The notes beneath the pieces are model-generated. The model had not been told where the DNA came from, did no database searches, and saw only the letters and a list, made by a program, of their open reading frames with translations. 64,000 nucleotides of DNA from Nectonema munidae (Eukaryota; Nematomorpha; Nectonematoida; Nectonematidae): contig JAUIRK010000106.1 in assembly GCA_030549495.1 (NCBI GenBank), positions 1,445,001-1,509,000 on the forward strand, in the 5' to 3' direction. Of this stretch, positions 13,401 to 20,911 are shown piece by piece; within the stretch, counting starts at the first letter, position 1; each line of letters starts with the position of its first letter. Both the position numbers and the translations under genes were made by a program.

Positions 13401-13801
13401 ATTTTGACCAGTTTTTTATATATCACGGAACATTCCAGCGAATTTCCAGTGTTTGTAGCAGTAAAAAGAGTGTTTAAATAATTAGAAATAATTATGAGTA
13501 AAAAAGACTTTTTTTGAATTGAGATAGAAAAATCAATTTGGTTCAATACCCAGGTTATAACGCTGTTGACTTTAGTATGATCAAAGGTAAAATTCGCTAT
13601 TTGTGATATGTGAGAACAAAGGACTTGTTGAAACTTCAAATCGTTGACTTCGAGAAAAAAAGCCTTTAGTTTGCCCAAGAGAAATACTTTCTTTTCTAAC
13701 GATGTTAATTGACACATTTGCAAAAACTTTTTAACTTTTTCATCACTTTTTACTAAAATTGAAAAGGAAATACTAAAATAATAAAACAGAAACAATGCCA
13801 T
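4496..13801 (-). CDS. SMG1: SMG1, PI3K-related kinase of nonsense-mediated decay
   Basis: SMG1 phosphorylates UPF1 during nonsense-mediated mRNA decay, in a complex with SMG8 and SMG9. This frame gives 3101 residues without a break; the human protein is about 3660. Helical-repeat and FAT-type sequence fills about the first 1,700 residues. The kinase domain lies near residues 1745-2090: a lysine in FLLKCFED (candidate ATP contact), the catalytic loop GIGDRHLDN near 1955, and DFN in place of the DFG of most kinases near 1975. SMG1 characteristically has DYN there. NVCFEKGLALRIPENVPFR and the ALGLTGKTGVF block are SMG1-specific. A long insertion (about 2130-3065) precedes the FATC tail, which ends LALLYEGWMPWV, and is another SMG1 trait. 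The start is uncertain: the first 17 residues are hydrophobic, come from T-rich DNA and are followed by an acceptor-like TTTTCAATTTTAG, so an upstream exon may supply the true N terminus. The absence of introns over 9.3 kb is striking. Confidence 0.95.
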   Translation of the reverse strand: MALFLFYYFSISFSILVKSDEKVKKFLQMCQLTSLEKKVFLLGKLKAFFLEVNDLKFQQVLCSHISQIANFTFDHTKVNSVITWVLNQIDFSISIQKKSFLLIIISNYLNTLFTATNTGNSLECSVIYKKLVKILQENSSKEIYIGIMHLLMAFSEKKETLFYEEFAHVIDCSIGWLIDSVNEESFTNFIKCSLIYWHNFWMLDLDFTLNLLSHFLEDLEEYKNEILGSDAELETNRCKDNEFTYEVVETKIVLLLNAYHIVVLCIAENKKEGAELLRKRSTNFECVVESVAVVFSFLQCMLHIAQRFKGSKSALIYESGVECCLTWMCILGTCDSAHVLWMVIQNHLVITKNDADIGVITCQAKLIFHSFTHFFEKIPIQFLSLIVNKNSKFLTAKTEGAATSVKLFSSLRSMFMFLLQQGDAVAISRDVSKFLLDEISDFVKLFDSSLLVNNKLYHSLAFSLSLIDTIVASCHDSSDCLLANNFLMRFYRWLKSIDASSNSAIIEICSLSFINCLSVISKSQWAFHFQTLAQTFITDLSSLIDLFSLPLFYFSVFMQSILDLVNTSLISLLTFSSLCPTFLLFSLKFFAMISPTLLHNFAKLLINEVSHNKEFCKLNASNLHFFLVMCLSSLDCALQNCAVNFLVEFYPDISIAKPSFILTNDERFLKSYTSKKFMNNFKFGKICAFLLNGFAKQSINVFLQSYFLEFNFNDKHAISVFSIFNAILNSAASFCVNQKLETAYFGAFVHLFNSLSNQIDYILDLCNVHSPTIIDEQKSDSGSAINVLNLEKSSPFHINLLINFWFYLKRSIFNFIFNKVTSGSENRLLVQFYSTNSKYFIKWFSQTNIKLIMISSSLGNSYLTLQLCKDYFINFDLNNFFDHKNQALFCILYNVSAYIKINDTISLISFDKWLQNKLNLTFDWMPAVINQSCERYEKAMTLYKASLFNMLKTFHFDKKNPKECPFLQEKANRKLLLDFITYNIKSCCFNLGIFEELFDLDKFILKESDGKYGFLLPTENHYISALSKFESQDYDGAKDILTQAQDLTLNNVIKFVDKQVDVHLLQKNSDLVFMLLTCKHIMINSTSANDDTEQESKDAYFVKKCLLSLFNHPYVDSLHTSTFAFLFKMLGTPSKILPPNEYIACMEKIFAVQGPNALASAIRAPIFSKAFLNIYKKRCVSCDAPFINSIGACHLLKLAAKSRILDNMNLHTRAVNEAFSIFSLEMNFKEPIESFNSLMSIESNDEYSSINFPKNGILERVMLLTEIGRTYFPKYPHLLLVNVSNWLSTIEKYKDTIQSNSSFFHFVPESFQIFAECILNDASLLIEDEHQPAPVLVGMPKIDSSCFTNTKTGFLVGLYDRMTHIFSSHLSTWLVCFNFAYGLLQRETDLHAHKVKNGSNENNRVFTVNKCLSEVCTFALNWSVKCAMMYLRYTNRDANSSKSFDCILSRLFIILSNYQISDDDCYEELLSVVPIDFIPIFLPQLFSYLKHPNYNFRTFVSKLLIKCSSSYFNSIIYHAISCIKHTSTSLFYPEKHNFYEIIKLSNSLRSKNPIFYKNTSSLIGYLCNASFLLDEIFFSLIKNFKNTYFSYKEKVTCKLEQIIFSDLTSDVIKRKIIKKKVQEVIFVRYFASFYHTLLFVSQRLLNLNHHNKVFYCKIKSSLFSIIKRCEEHTHEDSSILQELTSSCDSLFNAAKKSLESNDILYLEDIFLSKVESFISCGNIPLPDLKDILIERIERDIKVIRSKTKPKMITFLGSNAQRYTFLLKCFEDASIDKKVLQFSLTAELLLKGASKLPNKHLFTSCSYSVTALTPKLALIGFVKDAASLFSTYKKYYNNKSSSNNFNGALKDSINQINDGNNNYEESIRNEVPINTFYAKVMAGLEASDAKNFKNRRSWPISLLVSVFEEMVKETPADLLYKEFESKADDVSTFWRVTQQYNFSYSLNAVIGYLLGIGDRHLDNILINRANGVVTSIDFNVCFEKGLALRIPENVPFRLTQNFEYALGLTGKTGVFTELCTEVMNVLRNNRDIMTSIIQPFSYDFLFEWKETDHIFHFNDALITCSLNILTSSEGILLRNLILESDINFQIHFIAAVFPFLYGIMMASFSGESSSRVKTSLSYSHILKSRRGIKKALDDVISQVDSKKSAQYFCFIKRINEKKENLFNRIDGKVKEIENDRANLMNFYQKLDFLYKQGIEAKNFLAQNKLDELQDVSLESQEVSYEFAQPSTFNGLNLYNSIDRIMNFFHLVKNFKYLLTTLLPQALLQSLKSLKDILSGEFHKLILLKDFTLEIKEIAMLVFDEQFYHKISLKNQSLRKSIKFIQDLKKTLLTLKDAITLGSPSQRQEALCPSSESNNPSLIYLATFIKNTFHKFDRQLLPYPLFSYSLLNNVVVSDAKEIALSFSHCSSRQAALEECFKAVSFLSPLFLSRNFQSAILLSNTHDFMSNFKDFFDTFRLFKDAQQNFQHFIQQLMMTFFTVSKNLLPDELLEKFCSKIHNILDKVSSNDFQFTEHVLSERFFSIFTDSQTKSSSENFVLIELKVRNVLDLCESILNEIHNMVKHSSCYNQPLSKVITFYSCIKDFLHAVCGRVSSMPSHAELVHNYFLFMFVKFLRQFLSILICASNFSLEFFTPFSYDFPLMDVLNLVLHFSEFFFKASFSMFKFREQFSSLLNFVDDITLSTPNLFNLTENKSSVQKELAKIKSESILSQKNFFDVYIQVSDVCHALLNEKTARISFIKSLCCVSNLHKLAECDCDNNFAIANEGVRNRALLLSISSRNTPSHLALQSRLCSEEVLGLVDVYENLIKFEDSIVLFFTSIKCKDIMFGVNNFNEFLAQNYTYTALSTGLVISPCALISEKSFRKEITHKVKEKCSEIQEFIHAEQDNDTLLSSKLNFIEATVKMCLFFMKPILKLTKYLSYPNAPINTMYRSEVKCTLLSLADFLKEFLLLQEFSSSNDNECFNFSQEQTNLEQLVTQLQLKSYALLDSFKRTFLKSFSQGKYCPSIDKSTFFYRKDDEKSVMELMDAINLLKDEEYKGTNSIFSPFPSLILSKVCEKLIGLDLNTSPHKMDVKTQVELMIQKATDKNNLALLYEGWMPWV

Positions 13802-14758
13802 ACAAACATTTTTAGCCTGGAATCAAAGCTTCCCTTGAAATTTTGAACACCCAGACGAAAAAAATTGTTGCTTGTGTGAAACAAAATATATTTTGAGCGT
13901 TCTTCCTTAAATCACGCGGCACATCCAGGACGGAAGAGAAGGGGTGACGGCCCCTCTTCCTAATCTGATTTCTAGGGCGGAGGGGGCGAAAAAGACTTTC
14001 CCCCAAATAATTTTGAATTCGTTCAATTATGTATCTTTATATGTTATTTAAAAGACTTGTTTGGCGTGGGAGTAGACTTTTCATATTACTTTTCTTGTTT
14101 TATGGTTAAGTCTTAGAATGAACATTTGGGATCTAATTTTTTTCATTAATTTACACTTCATTGATATAATATTGCGAAGTTGAGCTACATTTGATCAGAG
14201 GCAGTAATGTCGCCAGTAAGTTGAACAAGAGCCTATCAATTTCCAAGCGGGTCAAATATTTTAGTATAGCAAATAACTATATAAGGAAGTATTCTCCATA
14301 ATTTAAAGCTTAAAAGGCTTATCCCTATTGATTACTGTAACTGAAAGAGTTAAATTAATGTAATAGATTACACAAATTAGGTAAAATGCTCTTATCATAT
14401 TTGTTAAATATAATTTAAACAATCAAGTCTTGTTATTTCTTAACATAACTCTTATTTTTTAGTTGCCAGAAGCCAGAATTCAAGATTTGGAACTGCACAA
14501 AGATGAAGAACACAGAACAGCCCTCCCTCGGAAGATCACCGTAAGTCAAAAATTTATTGGAGGTGTGAAAATCGGGCGTGCATAGCAAGATTGCATACAG
14601 ATAAAAATTATTTAATAAAAAAAGTTTGGAGTTCATAATCACGCTTCAACTTCTGCAGAGGTGAGTGCAAAAATTGCATGTGCAAATATAAAAGAAAAAT
14701 CTTCTTCTCACAATCAAGCTCGATCAATAATTTCTAGTGAAGTTCACAATTTAAACGA
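13802..14758. promoter_or_regulatory. SMG1 upstream region
   Basis: This is the 5' flank of SMG1. A hairpin-forming stretch at 13932-13960 (GGAAGAG-AGGGG, short loop, CCCCTCTTCC) sits in a locally GC-rich patch (13915-14005) that could be promoter sequence or an unrelated small repeat. No TATA box or initiator can be picked out with confidence. An upstream SMG1 exon, if one exists, could lie here. The rest is AT-rich and unassigned. Confidence 0.3.
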
Positions 14759-16236
14759 ATGCACATTAGGGTAGGTCGATTTTCATAATTCAATTTTGGA
14801 CAAGTCTAGATAACTAAGTTTTGATATAGTAAAAAAAAATTTAAAAAAATTATGATAAAATATTTTAAAACTTTTTGAGGAAATAAAATTTTTATTTTAT
14901 TGTCAAGTCTTAATTTATCCCAAGTTTAAAATGGCTAAAAGAAAAGTTCCTCTTACCAGAAATCAAAGTTTTAAAAAATTTTGTGGAAAACCTTCTCTTT
15001 TAGATGAAACAGAGCCTCCAACTACAAGACAGGTTATTCAATATAGTTATTTTCTTAAGAATAGCAATCGTTTCATTAAAGATTATGAGTTATCAAAAAT
15101 AATTGCTAAAGAAATTATAAATATATGGGGCTCTATTAATCCACTTCTTCCTTTGTATAGTGAATATTATATTATTAAAATGGTGGATAAAATTTGTTTT
15201 TAGCAAGCTAAAGAAATTAATAGAAAGTCGTTGACAAGTAAACAAGAACAAAATTTGGAAGAAAAATTAGACAAACTATTTGACATTTCTGCGTGTACTT
15301 GCAAACTGCCAGTTCGTTCTTGTGATGACAATGCAGTGAAATGTAAGACTAAAGTTGTAAACAAAAGCATATAGTTTGTACTTGTCCTCCCAAAAAAAGG
15401 GTTCCATTAGAAGAAAGAGCTTATTTAAAAGATCAAAGAGATAAAGTTGGTTCTAAAGGTTTATGTCAGTTGGGAACTGTGGACAGAAAAGCATGCTTAA
15501 AGTATAATAAAAAAAGCTTCAAAGTGATCAAAACCAAATCAAGCTCTTGAAGCTATAAGAGGAAGTGTTTCTTCAGGACTTGCTGCAAGTCTTGCAGAAT
15601 GCCCTTTTACTAGATTTGGAAGCAATGGATCTTCTTGATAAAAGTATTGACATTAAACAAGTTTTGCTCGATAATTCCAAAATTGAGCGAGAAAAAATTA
15701 AATTGAAATCAAGAAATGAAAAAATGCATAAAGAAAGCATACAAAGATTGATATGTATTGGAGTAGATGGAAGAATAGATAAGGAAACTTTATCGTATTC
15801 TGAAATTAAAAACGAAATGGGTAAAAGAAAAATTTCAAAAAAAAAAAAACTGAGCATCACTTAACTTTTACCGTTGAAGAAGGAAGCAAAAAAGGAACTT
15901 ATTTAACACACCGAAGTATTCCAATCAAAGGAGCTACTGGCAGATATCTTGCTCAAGAAGTAGCAGATGTTTTGAAAGAGTTTGATAGCTTTGATAGCAT
16001 TAAAGCAATACTTCTAGACAATACAAGTGTTAACACAGGATGTAAAAATGGACTTGTAACTTCACTAGAACAAATACCGTATTTCCCCACGTATAATGCG
16101 CACTTTTTTAGCTACAAATTCGCCTTTATAATAACTCTGCGTATTATACACGGAAACTATTTATTGATGATTTTAAAATATAAGAAATAAGTTTGAAACA
16201 CAACATGAAAAACAAGTATTTATTGATGAACACATG

Positions 16237-17725
16237 CTAATATATGTTTAATTCACAGCTTTCAGAATCGCTATCACGATTAGAATTGTTGAAAAGATCT
16301 TCAGTTTGCTCTGTCGAAAGCATATCTTCATAAAACAAGTCAGCATCAGAGTTTTCTAGATCCTCATCATACCTTCCCTTTCTTCCTTCTCCGTAATCTG
16401 TCCATAAAATATCATCTTCTGTTCCGTCCATAGCATTTGAGATTGAGCAACGTTTAAATGAATTTATAATGATGCTAGGATTTAACTCATCCCATGCTTC
16501 TTTGACCCATTGAGCCACAGTTATTAAATCAGGAACACCAGTGCGACCACCTTTGGTGTATGATTTTTTTTCCATGTTGCATCCATTCTTGCCATTTTGT
16601 TTTGAGGAGTGACTTCATAGGATGATTAATTCCTACGTCTATGGGCTGAAGTATTGACGTCATACCTCCTGGAATGACAATAACATCTGTTTTGTGATGT
16701 TTATGTAAATGCTTTAGAAATTGGGGATTTCTGTGACACCTAAAAGCATCAAGAATAAGCAAGCTAGTTTTATTTTTTAGCAACCCTCCAACACGTTCTG
16801 CCCAATCTTTCATTAATTCATCATTCATCCATCCCTTTGATTGGAAGCGGGCGATAACACCACTTGGAAACTTAGTTGCCTTAGGTGCTTTTTTTCTTTT
16901 GAATACAATATAAGGGGGAAGTTTTGTGCCATCAGACATGCATTTCAGCATCACTGTAAATCCGCTCTTTTCGTGACCTGTAGAAAGAATGGCTGTTAGA
17001 CGCCCCTTTTTTTCAATAGTATAGCTTGACGGGATATCAAAGGTAAGAGGCGTTTGATCAGCATTACCAATTAATGACAAAGGTGGGTTCAGTTCTTTAC
17101 GTCGCTTGATGAGAAATCGTTGAAATGCTGTAATCTTTTGTTCGTAGTCATCAGGTAGTTTTTGCGCGATATGGGTTCTCCGACGCATCGATAACTTGTG
17201 ACGCGCCATAAACCTATAACACCAGTTACTTGAGGCCTTAAAATTCTTCAGATCGAGTTGTTTAGCAATTGATTTTGCTTTAATGCGTACTTGAATTGTG
17301 TTCAATCCAAAACCCTTTTCACGAAACTCAGCAATATGCTCGACTAACTGTTTTTCCATTTCTGGGTAATAAGCTGCTGCACCTCTGTTAGGGGTCGTTC
17401 ACAATTGACGTCAACTAAAACGGGGGGGGGGGGTATCCAAAGTTGACATAAGTCAATTTTGTTAAGTGATGATATATCTAAAAGTTGACATGAGGGGGGG
17501 AGGGGGTTGAAATTTATCAAAAAAAAGGTTGACGTCAATTGTGAACGACCCCTTAGCGCGTTTTTTTCTAGGCATTTTACTCAACATAGCTTTATTTTTT
17601 CTCCACATCCTTATATTGCTTTCATTTAATGTAAATTTACGTGCAGCAGCCCTATTACCCTTCAATTCCGCATATTCAATGACTTGAAGTTTAAAAGAAC
17701 TATCGTATGATATTCTGCGAGGCAT
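16237..17725 (-). pseudogene. pogo-like transposase, split by a MITE and one frameshift
   Basis: The protein starts MPRRISYDSSFK at 17725 with a helix-turn-helix (NRAAARKFTLNESNIRMWRK). It continues after the MITE with RGAAAYYPEMEKQLVEHI and the second CENP-B-type DNA-binding domain (SSNWCYRFMARHKLSMRRRT). The DDE nuclease follows: D in GNADQTPLTF, D in LILDAFRCHRN, and D in SILQPIDVGIN about 36 residues later. An acidic tail (EDDILWTDYGEG..., DSDSESCELNIY) ends at 16237. Two lesions are visible: the Harbinger-like MITE at 17391-17552, whose removal with one TTA restores KKRANRGAAA in frame, and one extra A in a run near 16570 (GKK then frameshift to SYTKGGRTGVP). Otherwise the gene looks fresh, about 440 residues long. 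Confidence 0.88.
17391..17552. mobile_element. Harbinger-like MITE inside the pogo transposase gene
   Basis: The inverted ends are 25 bases and identical (GGGGTCGTTCACAATTGACG and onwards), flanked by TTA on both sides (17388-17390 and 17553-17555). A 3-base TWA duplication and GGG-starting ends are typical of PIF/Harbinger MITEs. The 162-base body has a run of 12 G and a second G-rich block, and no coding capacity. It is the youngest layer of the nest. Confidence 0.85.
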
Positions 17726-18808
17726 GATAATAACTTTCAAGATAAAAAAAGCAAAAATGAATGATGAACCTCTTCTTAGACTGCCTGATTATCCCCACAC
17801 ACGCAACCGGAAATTATGCACTTATTGTACTTTCTATGTACTTATTATCGTACACTCTATCAATATACCTTCAGAGCTGATAATAATAATAATACTGCTG
17901 TCTCATGTACGTGTTGTGTGGGTAAATATATATTTATGCATTATTGTAACTACGTCTATGCTTTATGTGAGTCAGCCAAATTTTTTTCAGTGGTGATCTA
18001 TGATAGAATTTTTCTCTCTATCAAAATGTCGATGCGTATTATACATAGATATAGAGAATTTCGTTCTTTTTTAAAAACTAAATAATAAGTGCGTATTATA
18101 CACGGGTGCGCACTATACGTGGGGAAATACGGTAGTTGGTCACAGAATACACATAATAGGCTGTTCGCTGCATCAAAATGAACTTCCGTTTAGGGCAATA
18201 TTCAAACATTTTGATTGAAGCACTTTGAGTCCAACAGGATTTTCTGGATCTTTAGGAAAATTCTGCGAAAAGGATATTCATCAACTACCCCAAATAGAAT
18301 TCTTTAAAATAAGTGGGGACTTGGATAAAACAGATTTTTCAGATGAAGTGTTAAAAGATTTGAGCTCAGATCAAAGATTGTTGTATGAATATGCTATTGG
18401 AATTTCAGCAGGATAAGTGAATGCACGTTTTGCTTCCTGGAAAATAGGACCAGTTAATCATTCAAGATGGTTAACTTAAGCTATAAGATTAATGTGTTTA
18501 TGGACTATAGGTTCTTATCCAAGTAGCTTGCAGAAAGATCTAGAAAAAATTATAAAGTTCATTGTTCAAGTTTATGCTGTAAATTGGTTTGAGATAAAAA
18601 GAGATGCTAAATTCCACAATCAACAGTTATACATTTTCAATATGATAAAAAGATGTAAAAAACAATCAAAAGAGGTACAAAACATTCTTTTTAAAAGTTT
18701 AAAGTATAATGCTTTTGCTCTCTTGCCTGAAAACATTTTATTTTCAATGATAAAATCTGGAGACTTGGAAATAAGAAAAAAAGGAATTGAAAAAATTCTA
18801 TCAATCAG

Positions 18809-18859
18809 GTAAGCTTTATTAACTTCATATTTTCTTTAATTATAAACATAATACTTTAG
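18809..18859 (+). other. 51-base spliceosomal intron inside the transposase-like gene
   Basis: The donor GTAAGC follows ATCAG and the acceptor TACTTTAG precedes AGGAAC. Removing the intron joins a split AGA codon in phase 2 and continues the protein with GTNQNNKRLVKI. The family resemblance runs across the join, so the intron is probably genuine rather than a frameshift. Confidence 0.65.
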
Positions 18860-19471
18860 AGGAACAAATCAAAATAACAAAAGACTGGTGAAAATAACAG
18901 AAATAAACGTTGAAGCAGATCATTGGTCAAAACTGATTGATCTTTCTCGAGATGAAATATGTGAATCTGCTTTTACGACAGATTATTCTATCGAGTATCT
19001 TGAGAATGTGCTGCTCCAAGGAGCTAAGTTAAATCTTCTAGAATTACCTTCACACTCTCAAAGTGTTGAAAGAACTGTGAAACTCACTAGTGAAGCTTCT
19101 AAATTAGTGTATGGTTTTAACTCAAGACCAAAGCACATACTTAGCAAACAACTCAGCAGAAATTTGCGACCTGCTTTTACTTCCAAAAGACATTATATAG
19201 AATGCTATGAAAAAATACACTTTTAAAACTACTATAATTCAAATAAAAGCACTTATACTGTTTTTAAATATGTATCATTTCTAAAAAAACACATATATAC
19301 ATATTCTACGAAAATATAAACTTTCATAAAATTTAAAACTGGTTTCTCAAAAAGTTATTATAAAGTGTTATAAATTTATATAGATATTTCTTTTTATATA
19401 CTAAAACCATATAAACCTGTTCAAAATCATTATCACGTTTTTTTTAAAAATCGACCTACCCTAATGCACAT

Positions 19472-20579
19472 TATCTCAAATTCCTAGATTTAAGCATCTC
19501 AATAGAAATATTAGACGCTGGAGACAAAGAAATATTAATTATCCTCCAATTCCAAAAAGAAACATTTTTGCGAATTAAATGGGGACGAGTTGTCCGGGGA
19601 TAAATTGTCCTGGAGACGAATTGTCCGGATGCCTCATTATGTATATATATATTCATTCAATAAGTGTAATATTTATTTTCCAAATATTTTAAACATTCAT
19701 TTCATTTTCCAAATTTCGTGAAAAAGACTGGAGCATGAGCTTTTGTTAATCCCCTGGTTCCGATGTCCATGCAATTGGGGCGCAAATGATCTCGTAAAGA
19801 TGCCGCTTTGAGGACTCATTGTAGGTTACATGAATTCCAATGCAAGATAAAATTTTGTAAAAGGATCATACATAATGTCATATCATGAAATGCTGTAAAA
19901 TCACTGATAGTGTAATTTTAAAAGTTGTATAAATCAATACCACCATTTAATTGAGTCGAGCTTGACAACAAACACTGAGCAATGTTAAATCAATTATCTT
20001 TGTGATTTATGATCAGCAGTGTATATAGTGAATAAAATTTTGGTCCTGTAGATGATGTTTATTCTGAAGGAAGAATAATTAGTAGATTAATTCTTGTTAT
20101 TAAATTAATATGGTGTTAACGTTTACCCTTGACGCTTGCCTATGGCGCACATCCATGGATCTAGTTTAAAGGCGGGAAAGGAGGACCCTTCAATCTCATT
20201 CCAAGGGAGAAGAGACGACTAAATACCTCCTCGCCCCAAACAATAATTTCATTTTTCAAGTCATTTTCGAAACATTTTTTATATATATCATATAAAAATT
20301 AATATATCGATTAAAAAGTTTTTAGTTGAAATAATTAAAAAAAAAACATTCGACACCTCCCACAAAAATTTTAACCAAGTGTGCCTTTGCTTTTAACATG
20401 TTTTCTTTATGCCCCACATTATCAGATTTTGACGATTTAAAGGTCAAGGTTTTCGTCTGCTTTTTAATGAGTCTTTATATAACTTAAAACAAAGGATCTT
20501 TTATCACAATTTGACAAAAAACAGTCTTCTGATTTGATTTATTCGGTAAAAAATTAATTTTTTTAAATAATAAAAATTT
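19472..20579. repeat. Unassigned DNA with a three-copy minisatellite
   Basis: At 19581-19626 three head-to-tail units of 15-16 bases are seen: GGGGACGAGTTGTCC, GGGGATAAATTGTCC and TGGAGACGAATTGTCC. The rest, including a GC-richer patch around 20120-20240, matches nothing I recognise. Confidence 0.6.
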
Positions 20580-20911
20580 AACTTTTATCTGGTTTCAAAC
20601 AGCGCCCGTCAACCTCTTGTTTCGCGATCAGGTTCTCAAAATTGCCCAACAATATAATGCTGAAATGGTCAGCATTTTGCAAAGTTTTTGATCTATGTAG
20701 TGTACATAGGTTGTAGTGCAATTTTATATCTATGTTCTGTTTTTAAAATTGAATTACACATCATGGCAGTGGGGAATTTAGACAGGAAGAAATAATAGTC
20801 CATGATCTATTTTTTGAGTAATGAGTATATCAATATAAACTATTTTTGTTTTGTTGCGGCCCTCTAGTGCATTTTTGGTCCTTTGTTATATAAGGTTGAG
20901 AACAGATGTTC
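20580..20911. repeat. Possible hAT-derived relic
   Basis: The end reads TTGCGGCCCTCTAGTGC and then AAGGTTGAGAACAGATG, resembling the terminal sequence of hAT elements that finish GGTTGAGAACCACTG. The other end is not clear, so length and family are uncertain. Confidence 0.3.

Larger units (their letters stand above)
16077..18132 (-). mobile_element. pogo-like DNA transposon, nested
   Basis: The ends CCGTATTTCCCCACGTATA and their inverse form a repeat of 27 bases with one mismatch, flanked by TA on both sides (16075-16076 and 18133-18134). A TA duplication and a CENP-B-like transposase define the pogo branch of Tc1/mariner. Copies of GCGTATTATACAC lie just inside the ends (16139, 18091 and a variant near 18034) and may be transposase binding sites. 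Removing the element and one TA rejoins the host reading frame exactly (LEQI followed by VGHRIHIIGC), so the host gene was hit in the middle of its coding region. Length is 2,056 bases, of which 162 are a MITE. Confidence 0.9.
14931..19226 (+). pseudogene. Transposase-like protein of the hAT-like element, broken
   Basis: Pieces of one long protein run along the plus strand: an N-terminal part from ATG 14931 (MAKRKVPLTRNQSF...), a cysteine-rich part near 15290 (CTCKLPVRSCDD), then a block near 15750 with ICIGVDGRIDKETL and LLDNTSVNTG at 16013. The last two carry acidic residues placed like the first two of an RNase H-fold nuclease. After the nested pogo element the frame resumes as IGCSLHQNELPFRAIFKHFD (18165-18224), then WKIGPVNHSRW, and ends with LPSHSQSVERTVKLTSEASK. 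I recall the same blocks in multicopy arthropod and cnidarian hypothetical proteins, including ones labelled Cc8L18.2-like. At least three stops and several frameshifts break it. A 51-base GT-AG intron lies at 18809-18859. Confidence 0.7.
14767..19463 (+). mobile_element. hAT-like DNA transposon hosting two nested elements
   Basis: Both ends read TAGGGTAGGTCGATTTT in inverted orientation (17 bases identical). They are flanked by a perfect 8-base direct repeat ATGCACAT at 14759-14766 and 19464-19471. That duplication fits the hAT preference nTnnnnAn, and the TAGGG start also fits hAT ends. Total length is 4,697 bases, but removing the nested pogo element and one TA leaves about 2.64 kb, normal for an autonomous hAT. 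The coding remnant between the ends is described separately. The intact 8-base duplication suggests a fairly recent insertion, or a site that has changed little. Confidence 0.8.

Noticed and set aside
15573-15860. 95-codon minus-strand frame
   Set aside because: It is the shadow of the plus-strand transposase-like coding segment, which carries the conserved blocks.
19471-19656. 61-codon minus-strand frame at the edge of the nested element
   Set aside because: It runs through the minisatellite units and shows no protein-like conservation.
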